DNA of 7,918 nt from Candidatus Woesearchaeota archaeon CG10_big_fil_rev_8_21_14_0_10_32_24 (GTDB lineage: Archaea; Nanobdellota; Nanobdellia; Woesearchaeales; GW2011-AR9): assembly GCA_002763025.1 (NCBI GenBank), contig PCYG01000066.1, forward strand, positions 2,131 to 10,048, written 5' to 3'. Shown in pieces: positions 1 through 6,766 of this stretch (the stretch's first letter is position 1; every line of letters starts with the position of its first letter). The position numbers and the translations under genes were made by a program. The notes under the pieces were generated by a model. The model made no database searches. It was not told the DNA's origin and saw only the letters and a program-made list of their open reading frames with translations.

Positions 1-10
1 TTCAGAATTC

Positions 11-47
11 TTTAAAAGAATAGTAATAATAATCATAATAAGGGTGA
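11..47 (+). promoter_or_regulatory. Candidate TATA box and GGTGA ribosome binding site for the first gene
   Basis: A TTTAAAA stretch (11-17) lies 35 nt before the ATG at 52, consistent with an archaeal TATA box giving a short 5' leader. GGTGA (43-47), complementary to the archaeal 16S 3' end, lies 4 nt before the ATG and supports that start. The TATA call is weak because the region is AT-rich throughout; the GGTGA is the firmer part. Confidence 0.45.
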
Positions 48-51
48 TGTT

Positions 52-813
52 ATGCCAATTATTGAAGATTTATCCATAATTAAGAATAAAAAAGTGATTA
101 TTGCAGATGTTGATGAAACCATTTGTGAAACCTGTCAACTAATTTCTCCAGAAATGGCTGAAAAAATCAATTCTTTAATTCAGCAAGGATATATTTTTGC
201 AGTTATTTCGGGTACTAATAAAGAATACCTTCAAGAGATGATTTCAAAAAAATTGAATGGAGAACATCACTTACTTGCAACGACAGGAACACATTATCTT
301 AAAATTAACGGAGATAAAGAAGAAGAAATTTACAGATATACTTTAGATGAAAATGAAAAGAAAGATATTATTGATGCACTTTATAATTTAACAGATAAAT
401 TTAATATTATTTCTTTGACGACAAAGGGGGATCAAATTCAAGATAGGGGTACACAAATTACTTTATCGGCCATTGGAAGACATGCACCAATAGAAGCCAA
501 GAAATCATATGATGCACATGGAATTAAAAGAAAAAAATGGGTTTGTTACCTTAAAAATTTAATTGATGAACACAAATATGAAATTACGTTAGGAGGAACT
601 ACTTCTATAGATATCACCAGAAAAGGATTGGATAAAGAATGGGGAATCAGAGAATTTGCCAAATACCACAACATCAATTTTAATGACATTTTATTCTTTG
701 GAGATAAATTAGATGTGGGAGGGAATGATTTTCCTGCAACTAAAGTAGTGGATTGTGTGAAAGTATCAAATCCTAATGAAACCCTTGCAAAATTGAACCA
801 AATTTTTAATTGA
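52..813 (+). CDS. HAD-superfamily phosphatase of the eukaryotic-type phosphomannomutase (PMM) family
   Basis: A 253-residue HAD (class IIB) protein. Motif I is DVDET (D19, D21), motif II is ISGT around S53, the segment GGTTSIDITRKGLDKEWG (181-198) carries the motif III lysine, and motif IV is FGDKLDVGGND (216-226, D218). The segment ending SAIGRHAPIEAKK and the FGDK..GGND ending are what distinguish eukaryotic-type phosphomannomutases (interconversion of mannose-6-P and mannose-1-P for GDP-mannose) from general Cof-type phosphatases. Length fits the PMM family (about 245-260). Motif I is unusual: the common DxDGT is DVDET. In this fold the residue after the second Asp lies near the phosphoryl site, so mutase activity should not be assumed; a sugar-phosphate phosphatase is the alternative. 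The ATG start is supported by GGTGA upstream. It probably acts in the cytoplasm. No sugar-nucleotide gene is adjacent. Confidence 0.8.
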   Translation: MPIIEDLSIIKNKKVIIADVDETICETCQLISPEMAEKINSLIQQGYIFAVISGTNKEYLQEMISKKLNGEHHLLATTGTHYLKINGDKEEEIYRYTLDENEKKDIIDALYNLTDKFNIISLTTKGDQIQDRGTQITLSAIGRHAPIEAKKSYDAHGIKRKKWVCYLKNLIDEHKYEITLGGTTSIDITRKGLDKEWGIREFAKYHNINFNDILFFGDKLDVGGNDFPATKVVDCVKVSNPNETLAKLNQIFN

Positions 814-820
814 CTTTTTT
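814..820 (+). terminator. Candidate T-run terminator after the PMM-like gene
   Basis: A T6 run (815-820) begins 2 nt after the TGA stop, the usual form of an intrinsic archaeal terminator, which needs no hairpin. It would separate the first gene from the next. The call rests on the run alone. Confidence 0.35.
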
Positions 821-901
821 GTCGCACTTTTGAGGGAAACACTTAAAACGCTATTTTACTTCTATAGATCTATAGTGAGGTTGTTGTCTCACACCAAAAC
901 A

Positions 902-1600
902 ATGGTATGTTCACCACATATGCCCATCATGTACGGAATCGCAATGGGCAGCGTTTATCAGGGTCCTTTAACTAGTGCTTTTTATGTTCCCATGGAGATT
1001 TCATTAGATATGAAAGCCACACGTTATGATGATCTACGTAAAGGAAATGAGGGTGAAAATTTAATACAATATACACCTGTTGAACCTAAAAGAGATATGT
1101 ATCTTTCCTCTTTACAAACACAAACACAATCACCCTATCAAACACGAAATAGAGATGTAAATGGTCTTAATGATATTGTGATGGGACAACCATTTCAGTT
1201 TAAAATGTATGGGAAACCAGAACAACAAAAGACGCAATATGTGCCATTGGAAACACAAGAAGGCGGTCCATTTAATATGATGGTAGGATATAAAACCCCT
1301 CAATTGCCAATTTATATGTCAAACAGAATTAACTTACCACTTCCTGTTTTTGATAGACAAAAGAAGAAAAAGAATGAAAGACCACAGACAATTGATGCAA
1401 CTATTGAACAACCAAAAACTATGAAAGATTTGTTCAAAGGAAGTTTATCAACATTAATTGCAAAAGAACTTGGAGAATTGGAACAACAAGAAACAAGATT
1501 CCCAGAACAACAAAGAACAACCTTGCCCGCATTAAAACATCATCATGAAAAACCGATGTATCTTGATGGTTTACTGCAACCCCAATTACAATACAATTAA
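902..1600 (+). CDS. Hypothetical Gln/Pro-rich protein, family not recognised
   Basis: About 232 residues from the ATG at 902. The frame stays open upstream to a TTG at 830, but that start has no recognisable ribosome binding site and adds a hydrophobic, basic stretch, so I prefer 902 (or the ATG at 920). I recognise no domain. The protein is rich in Gln, Pro, Tyr and Met. There are repeated short turns such as QPFQFK, TPQLPIYM and LPLPVFDR, a basic KKKK stretch mid-protein, and a hydrophilic C-terminus with many glutamines and a HHHE cluster. There is no clear membrane segment after 902. Such composition suggests a largely extended or disordered protein, possibly an adaptor with linear motifs. 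It ends 21 nt before the MIT-like gene, so it may be the first gene of that unit; a role with the AAA ATPase is only inference from position. Confidence 0.55.
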   Translation: MVCSPHMPIMYGIAMGSVYQGPLTSAFYVPMEISLDMKATRYDDLRKGNEGENLIQYTPVEPKRDMYLSSLQTQTQSPYQTRNRDVNGLNDIVMGQPFQFKMYGKPEQQKTQYVPLETQEGGPFNMMVGYKTPQLPIYMSNRINLPLPVFDRQKKKKNERPQTIDATIEQPKTMKDLFKGSLSTLIAKELGELEQQETRFPEQQRTTLPALKHHHEKPMYLDGLLQPQLQYN

Positions 1601-1621
1601 TAGAAAGAATAGAGAATAAAA

Positions 1622-1930
1622 ATGTGTAATCTCAAAGATGCAAAACGATGGATTAAACTTGCAGAAATGCAAGTGAAAGAGAACAATGTAGAGAAAGCGC
1701 GAGAGAGTTATCTTGAAGCTGCAAGTATTTATGTGTTACAATTAGAATTTACAAAAGACAATCATTTGTTGAAACATGCAAATGAATGTTACATGAAATC
1801 TAAAGAAGTAATTGGGAAAAAATGGGAGAAGGTGTTAACAAAACAAGAACTTGCACAAAGAACATTGATTGAATTAAACGAAGATAAAATTACAATAGAA
1901 GATTTACGAATGGAGATTGAAAATGTGTGA
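1622..1930 (+). CDS. Small MIT-like (three-helix) protein next to the AAA ATPase
   Basis: A 102-residue, all-helical, charged protein. Residues about 5-70 read like a MIT (microtubule interacting and transport) or TPR-like three-helix bundle, with the pattern KLAE...EKARESYLEAA...ANECYMKSKE. A similar pattern occurs in the N-terminus of the next gene: VKLA...EAAKYYLEAA...ANKLYLKGKK. Both therefore look like copies of one domain. The C-terminal 30 residues form another predicted amphipathic helix. MIT domains in Vps4-type systems bind short helical tails of ESCRT-III (CdvB) proteins. The stop codon lies 8 nt inside the ATPase gene, which points to translational coupling and perhaps to a shared complex. 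The ribosome binding site is poor (AGAGA about 9 nt before the ATG). The family assignment is tentative. Confidence 0.6.
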   Translation: MCNLKDAKRWIKLAEMQVKENNVEKARESYLEAASIYVLQLEFTKDNHLLKHANECYMKSKEVIGKKWEKVLTKQELAQRTLIELNEDKITIEDLRMEIENV

Positions 1931-3017
1931 TGAAAAATCAGTAATGCAGCGTGTAAAATTAGCGAATGGATTTGAATTAGAAAATCCACAAGAAGCTGCT
2001 AAGTATTACTTAGAAGCAGCACAGATGCTCGTTGAACTTTCTGAGAAAACGCCAGAGAAAGATGGTGAATTTATGGATATGGCAAATAAGTTATATCTTA
2101 AAGGTAAGAAGTTAAAAGAAAAAAAATCTGCTGTAATACAAACAAAAAAAAGTAAAGAAATTACATTTGATTCTATTGGTGGATTGCATGAATTAAAAGA
2201 AGAAATTAGATTTAAAATTATTGAACCATTCAAAAGTCCAGAATTATTTGAATATTATGGAAAATCTATTGGCGGAGGCATTTTAATGTATGGACCCCCC
2301 GGATGTGGAAAAAGTTTAATTGCGAAAGCAACCGCAAATGAAGCAGGCATGGCTTTTTTTCATGTAAAAAGTTCAGACTTAAAAAGTAAATTTGTTGGTG
2401 AAACCGAAAAAAACATTGCAGAACTTTTTGAAAAAGCACGTGAAAATCAACCAGCAATTATTTTCTTTGATGAATTTGAAGCAATTGGTGGAGAACGAAG
2501 TGAAGCTTCTGCACATGAAAAGAATTTTGTGGCACAGCTCTTAACAGAAATGGATGGTATGGATTCAAAGGATCAAAAAATCTTATTGTTAGCAGCAACA
2601 AACGAACCATGGAGTGTTGATTCAGCATTACGAAGGGAAGGACGATTTGGAAAAACATTATTTGTACCACAACCGGATTTTGAAGCTCGTTCCCATATAT
2701 TTGAATTACTGATGGCAAAACGTCCCACTGAAAAATTAGATTTTATGAAAATTGCAAAAATGACACAAGGATTTTCTGGTGCTGATATCAAATCAGTGTG
2801 TGAATATGCAACAAATATCCCATTGAAAGAAAGTTTAGTTACAAAAGAAAAAAGAAAAATTTCTATGGATGATATGAATCTTGCTGTAACTAAAACAGAT
2901 TCTATTGTCAAACAATGGTATGCAAAGGCAAAACAACAAGTTGAGCTAAAAAGAATGGGAGAATTCTTTCCCGACTTAGTTCAACGTGCACGAGAAGTTG
3001 AACCTATTTTGTTATGA
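1923..3017 (+). CDS. MIT-AAA ATPase, Vps4/CdvC-like
   Basis: The ATG at 1923 (364 residues) is preferred over the TTG at 1917 because GGAG (1912-1915) sits 7 nt before it. Numbering follows this start. Residues 6-67 form a MIT-like three-helix domain, then a short basic linker. A single AAA domain follows: ITFDSIGGL (80-88), Walker A GPPGCGKS (124-131), pore loop KSKFVGE with F157, Walker B IIFFDE (D183, E184), sensor 1 N227, and the second region of homology with R237, R238 and R241 as candidate arginine fingers. FSGADIKSV marks the C-terminal helical part. One AAA module after a MIT domain is the layout of Vps4/CdvC, which pulls ESCRT-III-type filaments apart during membrane scission or division. 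The pore aromatic is F where Vps4 has W. No CdvB-type gene lies in the window. A general protein unfoldase is the alternative. Its stop overlaps the permease start (ATGA). Confidence 0.85.
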   Translation: MCDEKSVMQRVKLANGFELENPQEAAKYYLEAAQMLVELSEKTPEKDGEFMDMANKLYLKGKKLKEKKSAVIQTKKSKEITFDSIGGLHELKEEIRFKIIEPFKSPELFEYYGKSIGGGILMYGPPGCGKSLIAKATANEAGMAFFHVKSSDLKSKFVGETEKNIAELFEKARENQPAIIFFDEFEAIGGERSEASAHEKNFVAQLLTEMDGMDSKDQKILLLAATNEPWSVDSALRREGRFGKTLFVPQPDFEARSHIFELLMAKRPTEKLDFMKIAKMTQGFSGADIKSVCEYATNIPLKESLVTKEKRKISMDDMNLAVTKTDSIVKQWYAKAKQQVELKRMGEFFPDLVQRAREVEPILL

Positions 3018-3541
3018 TTCAAACATTATTATTAGGCTTTGTTCTTGGAATTGAACATGCAATTGAACCAGACCATCTTGCTGCAATAAATACACAGGGT
3101 ATATTAAAACATGGATTATTTTGGGGATTAGGACATGCGTTAATGTTGTTTTTATTTGGAGGATTATTTTTTATATTAAATAAAATTATTCCGGTAATTT
3201 GGAGTTATGGATTAGAATTTTTAGTAGGGGTGATGTTAGTTGTAATTGGAGTTATGTCATTTTATGCTATTAAAAAAAAATCATTTATAATTGGAATGAT
3301 TCATGGCTTAGCAGGAAGTGCAGCTCTAGTATTGTTGGCTTCTAGCATTGGATTTATTTTTGTGTTTGGCGTAGGATCAATTTTTGGCATGGTATTAATT
3401 ACAGGAATTTTATCAGTGCCATTACGTAAATTAACAAAATATCAAAAGCATTTTAGAATTACAACAGGCATTATAAGTATAGGGATAGGGTTAATCATAA
3501 TAGTTCAAAATGCATACATTTTATATATGATTATGATTTAA
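3014..3541 (+). CDS. UreH/NicO-type metal permease (nickel/cobalt or related ion)
   Basis: A 175-residue integral membrane protein with about six hydrophobic segments. Near the N-terminus it has GIEHAIEPDHLAA, matching the H-x4-D-H signature (H15, D20, H21) of NiCoT/NicO/UreH nickel and cobalt transporters. Further His-containing helices are WGLGHAL (H41) and GMIHGLAGSAALVLL (H97), the latter very like UreH. The family normally runs somewhat longer (200 or more residues), so this is a short form. The ion cannot be read from sequence; Ni2+ or Co2+ is the family expectation. The start codon lies in the ATGA overlap with the ATPase stop, so the two are translationally coupled. The gene for a metal-dependent aminopeptidase follows 8 nt later, and supplying its metal is a plausible but unproven link. 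No urease or hydrogenase gene is visible. Confidence 0.75.
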   Translation: MIQTLLLGFVLGIEHAIEPDHLAAINTQGILKHGLFWGLGHALMLFLFGGLFFILNKIIPVIWSYGLEFLVGVMLVVIGVMSFYAIKKKSFIIGMIHGLAGSAALVLLASSIGFIFVFGVGSIFGMVLITGILSVPLRKLTKYQKHFRITTGIISIGIGLIIIVQNAYILYMIMI

Positions 3542-3549
3542 ATTTTGAC

Positions 3550-4458
3550 ATGAATCCAGAGGTTCTTAAAAAAATTCAAATTGCGGGGAAAATTGCAGCA
3601 CAGGTACGAAGAGAAGGTGCAAAAATGTTTGTAGTTGGTGCATCTGCACTTAAAGTAATGGATTTCTGTGAAAAAAGAATTTTAGAATTAGGTGGCCAGA
3701 TTGCATGGGCACAAATGGCAATTAATGATATTGCTGCACATTTCTGTCCGGAAGAAAATGATACGACTATTGTGAAAGAAGGCGATTTAGTTAAAATAGA
3801 TATTGGTGTTCATCAAGATGGCTGGATTGCAGATAATGCGATGACTATAGAAATTGGTGGAACTGAAAAATATAAAGATCTTATAAAAGCTTCACAGAAT
3901 GCGTTGAAGGCTGCAATCAAATTGACACGTCCAGGTGTAAAATTATGGGAACTTGGTGAAGCACAAATGAGCGAAGCACAAGCATGTGGATTCACAACAA
4001 TTACAAATTTATGTGGCCATTCCCTTGAACAATATCACACGCACGGGGGAATTTCTATTCCTACATTTAATAGTAAAAATAAAACAGAATTACAAGAAGG
4101 AATGCAAATTGCAATTGAACCTTTCATCACATCTGGTCAAGGATTGATTAAAGAAAAAGGAATCCCAACAATTTGGATGCTCCGAAAAGATAAAGGTGTA
4201 CGTTCACCTTATGCAAAAAAAATATTAGATGAAATCCGAAGTCAAAATGGCTTACCTTTTACAAACAGATGGCTCACAAGAAAATTTGGAAAGGGTCCAA
4301 CCGCATTAGGATTACGTGAATTGCAAAAACAAGGTATTATTACAGGATATCCTCCATTAGCAGAAGTTACTGGCGCTATGGTTGCGCAATTTGAACATTC
4401 TATGATTGTCAGAGATAAACCTTTGGTTTATACAAGACATGATGATGATGAATGGTAG
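3550..4458 (+). CDS. map: Methionine aminopeptidase, type II
   Basis: A 302-residue cytosolic dimetal peptidase that removes initiator methionine from nascent proteins whose second residue is small. The pita-bread metal ligands are all present: D84 (KIDIG), D95 (ADNAMT), H157 (CGHSLEQ), E190 (IEPF) and E282 (FEHS). The substrate-binding histidine is H64 (IAAHFCP), and HTHGG (163-167) is typical of type II enzymes. Residues about 200-265 form the helical insertion that separates type II (archaeal/eukaryotic) from type I (bacterial) enzymes. Length fits archaeal type II. No ribosome binding site is evident in the 8-nt gap after the permease, so translation may depend on readthrough coupling. 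The gene converges with the small membrane-protein gene, whose end is only 13 nt away. Confidence 0.95.
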   Translation: MNPEVLKKIQIAGKIAAQVRREGAKMFVVGASALKVMDFCEKRILELGGQIAWAQMAINDIAAHFCPEENDTTIVKEGDLVKIDIGVHQDGWIADNAMTIEIGGTEKYKDLIKASQNALKAAIKLTRPGVKLWELGEAQMSEAQACGFTTITNLCGHSLEQYHTHGGISIPTFNSKNKTELQEGMQIAIEPFITSGQGLIKEKGIPTIWMLRKDKGVRSPYAKKILDEIRSQNGLPFTNRWLTRKFGKGPTALGLRELQKQGIITGYPPLAEVTGAMVAQFEHSMIVRDKPLVYTRHDDDEW

Positions 4459-4471
4459 TTAATAAATGATT

Positions 4472-4645
4472 TTACAACTTCTTTCTTAACTTAGGCAATC
4501 CATAATAAACAAACCATGCACCAATAATTATAACAATCCAAAATAATAACTGTGTAATTATCTTCATCGCAAATAATACTAAATTGAGAATTAATAATAC
4601 CAAAACGCCATATCCGATATATTTTAATTTTTGTGTTTGAGTCAT
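4472..4645 (-). CDS. Small two-helix membrane protein, function unknown
   Basis: A 57-residue reading frame, too short for usual length cut-offs. Its ATG (4645-4643) overlaps the hisS stop in an ATGA arrangement (hisS TGA 4644-4642), a classic sign of translational coupling in archaea. The protein has a short polar N-terminus (MTQTQKLKYIG), a hydrophobic helix (about residues 11-27), a short break containing K28 and T31-Q32, a second hydrophobic helix (about 33-49) and a basic tail (PKLRKKL). By the positive-inside rule the basic tail is probably cytoplasmic. I recognise no family. Coupling to a tRNA synthetase suggests co-expression, not necessarily shared function. The ATGA overlap and the clean hydrophobic pattern make it likely to be real. 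Confidence 0.65.
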   Translation of the reverse strand: MTQTQKLKYIGYGVLVLLILNLVLFAMKIITQLLFWIVIIIGAWFVYYGLPKLRKKL

Positions 4646-5922
4646 TTTTTAGTTAATTTCTTAATTACTTCTTTCACAGTTAACAAGGTTTCTTTTCCAG
4701 ATACCATATCACGTAACCTAACTTTCTTCTGTGCTAATTCTTTTTCACCAAAGATGACAACATAAGGGATTCCTAAAGCAGCGGCATATTGTAAATTATT
4801 AGATACTCCTTTCTTTCCTAATGAAATATCTGTGTTAATACCTGCATTACGTAATTCCTGCACAATTTCTAAACTTTCTTCTAATGCGTTAATTGGAAGA
4901 ACGAATACTTTTGCGGGGGTTTTTATTTTCAAGTCTTGCTTCATTTTTATAGCATCCATTATCGGTGCTAAACCAAAGGATACACCAACTGCAGGTACAA
5001 TACGACCACCACCAATGAATCCACCAATCATATCGTCAAACCTTCCTCCACCTGCAATTGAAGAGTTAATTTTAGATTTTTTAAGATATGCTTCAATTAC
5101 TGTTCCTGTATAATATGCTTGTCCTCTTGCAAGAGAAATATCAAAAACCGCTTCTTTTACATTCATTTTCTTAAGATAAGAAAATAATTCTTCTAATTCA
5201 TTTAATCCTGCAATTCCTTCTGGGTCTGTCAAATTTTTCTTTAAAGATGTTAAAGTAACTTTACCTAAAATTAATTCAAAGAGTTTATCTATCTGAGATT
5301 TTTTATAACCTCGTTCTTCAAGTTCTTTAGCTACACCTTCCTTTCCAATCTTATCAAGTTTATCAATTGCGATAAGTGCTTCTTTTTGTTCCTTAATTCC
5401 TGCATGAGTCATGATGCCATTCAAGATTTTCCTGTTATTAATTTTGATTTCAAAATCAAAATTCAATTTTTGGAATGCAGTGGAGATAATAGCAATACAT
5501 TCTGCATCGGCTAACATGGAACTTGTTCCGACAGTGTCAACATCGCATTGCCAGAATTGTCTATATCTTCCTAACTTAATTGGCCCGTCTCTAAATACAG
5601 GCCCAAATTCATACCGTTTAAATGGCATTTTAATATTCGTATTCATTGCCATATATCTGGCTAAAGATGTTGTAAATTCAAATCGCAATCCTAACTTTCG
5701 TTTTCCTTGATCTGTTAATTGAAATGTTTCTTTAAGTGCATCACTTTCTTCACCAGCACCTGATTTAGCTGCAAGTGTTTCAAATCGTTCAATCACAGGT
5801 GTTTCTAATGGTGCGAATCCGTAAAGTTCAAACACTTCAGTTAATGTGTTAAGTACTTGATTCTTGATAATTTTTTCTTCAGGAGGTGTATCAAAGACAC
5901 CTTTCGCTGTTTGCATTTTCAT
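4642..5922 (-). CDS. hisS: Histidyl-tRNA synthetase
   Basis: A 426-residue class II synthetase that charges tRNA-His in the cytoplasm. Motif 1 lies around 33-55. Motif 2 is KRYEFGPVFRDG (102-113, R111) with RYRQFWQCDVD (119-129). The histidine-specific signature is LARGQAYYTGTV (264-275, R266), a variant of the usual RGLDYYTG. GGGRFDDMIGG (291-301) and AVGVSFGLAPI (311-321) give the adenylate site and motif 3. The C-terminal anticodon-binding domain (about 335-426) is complete, which argues against the regulatory paralogue HisZ despite the HisG-like neighbour. The ATG at 5922 has GAGGT only 3 nt before it. The second ATG (5916) has GAGGT 9 nt before it and may be the true start, 2 residues shorter. 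The HisG-like gene ends 27 nt upstream. Both tRNA-His genes lie upstream on the same strand. Confidence 0.95.
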   Translation of the reverse strand: MKMQTAKGVFDTPPEEKIIKNQVLNTLTEVFELYGFAPLETPVIERFETLAAKSGAGEESDALKETFQLTDQGKRKLGLRFEFTTSLARYMAMNTNIKMPFKRYEFGPVFRDGPIKLGRYRQFWQCDVDTVGTSSMLADAECIAIISTAFQKLNFDFEIKINNRKILNGIMTHAGIKEQKEALIAIDKLDKIGKEGVAKELEERGYKKSQIDKLFELILGKVTLTSLKKNLTDPEGIAGLNELEELFSYLKKMNVKEAVFDISLARGQAYYTGTVIEAYLKKSKINSSIAGGGRFDDMIGGFIGGGRIVPAVGVSFGLAPIMDAIKMKQDLKIKTPAKVFVLPINALEESLEIVQELRNAGINTDISLGKKGVSNNLQYAAALGIPYVVIFGEKELAQKKVRLRDMVSGKETLLTVKEVIKKLTKK

Positions 5923-5949
5923 TATACCTCTGTATATTTTTTTTATTTA

Positions 5950-6567
5950 TTAATCTTTTGTGAATAAGGCCAAACCTGCTTGATCAAAGATTACATCATA
6001 AATTGCTAATCTCTCTTGTTTCATTGTTTTACCGGAACAAACAATATCTATCGCAAGGTCTGCATTTCCTAAGCGAATTTGTTTCTCAACTTGACCCTCC
6101 AAAAATAAATCCCAGTATTAAATGCTGTAAGAAAATTTCTTGATAAATTTGAATATTTACTTGGCACAGCAACTATAATCTTATCATCTAGATAATCGGA
6201 CAAAGTATTTTCTTGTGGTCCAAGTAGACACAATCTCGGTTTATCTTGTTCTGGCCATGGAACGAATTCAAGTCTTCGTAAAGATTGAGAATTATAATCT
6301 GTTAATAAATCATTGCCTGTCCAACCATAACCTCCATTTCTATCAACAAGTAGAGGTATATTTTCTCCCTTTACCTCTACTAAATTAAAAGAGACGTCAA
6401 AATAAGATTTTACTAAATAATTAAACCTTTCAAGTCCACTATTTCTAGGCACATAAACAGTGAATACAATCAGCTTTCGCTTTAGCCTCTAATATTTCTG
6501 CTTCTGGTGCTCCTAATCCCTCCGCAATAAATCTTTGCGAATTTTCTAAATCCTTTTGTGTTATCAT
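5950..6567 (-). pseudogene. Frameshifted HisG-like (ATP phosphoribosyltransferase family) gene
   Basis: The N-terminal part reads from ATG 6567, with GGGAG 10 nt upstream. Near 6475-6490 the frame shifts by +1. The middle then carries VPRNSGLERF, a PRPP-site-like GGYGWTGNDLL, and KIIVAVPSKYSNLSRNF, close to the HisG pattern for the ATKYPNLTRR region. At an A5 run (6101-6105, + strand) the frame returns to the original one and encodes YFLEGQVE...LGNADLAIDIVCSGKTM, the HisG phosphate-binding signature, ending at a TAA (5952-5950). Start and stop are in the same frame and span 206 codons, so the joined product is 205 residues, the length of short-form HisG (about 200-215). HisG makes phosphoribosyl-ATP, the first step of histidine synthesis; short forms usually need HisZ. 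Here the partner is a full HisRS, and the Asn after the SGKT motif is missing, so another role is possible. Sequencing error, decay or recoding are all open explanations for the frames. Confidence 0.75.
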
Positions 6568-6602
6568 TTTATTTTATCTCCCTGCTTTGAGTCCAGACGA
6601 CT

Positions 6603-6612
6603 TATTTTTAAA
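6603..6612 (-). promoter_or_regulatory. Candidate TATA box for the HisG-like/hisS unit
   Basis: On the - strand TTTAAAAATA lies just after the 3' end of the second tRNA-His and about 36 nt before the ATG at 6567. A start of transcription near 6580 would give a very short leader. The box is an ordinary AT-rich match, so confidence is low. The alternative is readthrough from the promoter near 6870. Confidence 0.3.
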
Positions 6613-6615
6613 GAG

Positions 6616-6688
6616 GACCACAACTGGGAGTTGAACCCAGAATAGAAGATCCACAATCTGCCGTGTTACCATTGACACTATTGTAGCC
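6616..6688 (-). tRNA. tRNA-His(GTG), intronless, partly degenerate
   Basis: Read on the - strand: encoded G-1 (6688), acceptor GCTACAA pairing with TTGTGGT (with G:T at 1:72 and T:G at 3:70), D stem GTGT/ACAC, anticodon loop TTGTGGA with GTG, T arm CTGGG-TTCAACT-CCCAG, and C73 (6616). G-1 paired with C73 is the tRNA-His identity element. CCA is not encoded. Weak points are a C:T mismatch in the anticodon stem (GCAGA/TCTTC) and an extra or substituted C before the D-loop AATGGT, where A14 is expected. It may be a functional second copy, a copy under relaxed selection, or a tRNA-like element. It lies 48 nt before the HisG-like gene on the same strand. Confidence 0.8.
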
Positions 6689-6703
6689 ATGAAGAAAATG
6701 TGG

Positions 6704-6715
6704 GAGCTTTCGCTC
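6704..6715 (-). other. GNRA-type hairpin in the tRNA-His leader
   Basis: On the - strand GAGC-GAAA-GCTC forms a 4-bp stem capped by a GAAA tetraloop, 15 nt before the G-1 of the intronless tRNA-His. It is short and could arise by chance. Its position suggests a possible precursor-processing or structural element. Confidence 0.35.
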
Positions 6716-6766
6716 TACAGATGATGATGATTATTTTTTAGAAAATTGCTACAGCTAGAGAATGGT

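Noticed and set aside
2006..2911. Several - strand open frames opposite the AAA ATPase gene.
   Set aside because: They are low-complexity antisense shadows of a strongly conserved coding region.
4832..5710. Open frames on the + strand opposite hisS (4832-5113 and 5411-5710).
   Set aside because: Their composition mirrors the hisS complement, no domain or ribosome binding site is seen, and hisS explains the region.
4642..5922. hisS as HisZ, the HisG regulatory subunit.
   Set aside because: It has the full C-terminal anticodon domain and the active-site arginine motif LARG.AYYTG, so it is a catalytic HisRS.
6071..6110. Programmed -1 frameshifting in the HisG-like gene.
   Set aside because: The run is T5 in a TATTTTTGG context, which does not form a proper X-XXY-YYZ slippery heptamer, and no stimulatory structure was evident. 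Error or decay is simpler, although recoding is not excluded.
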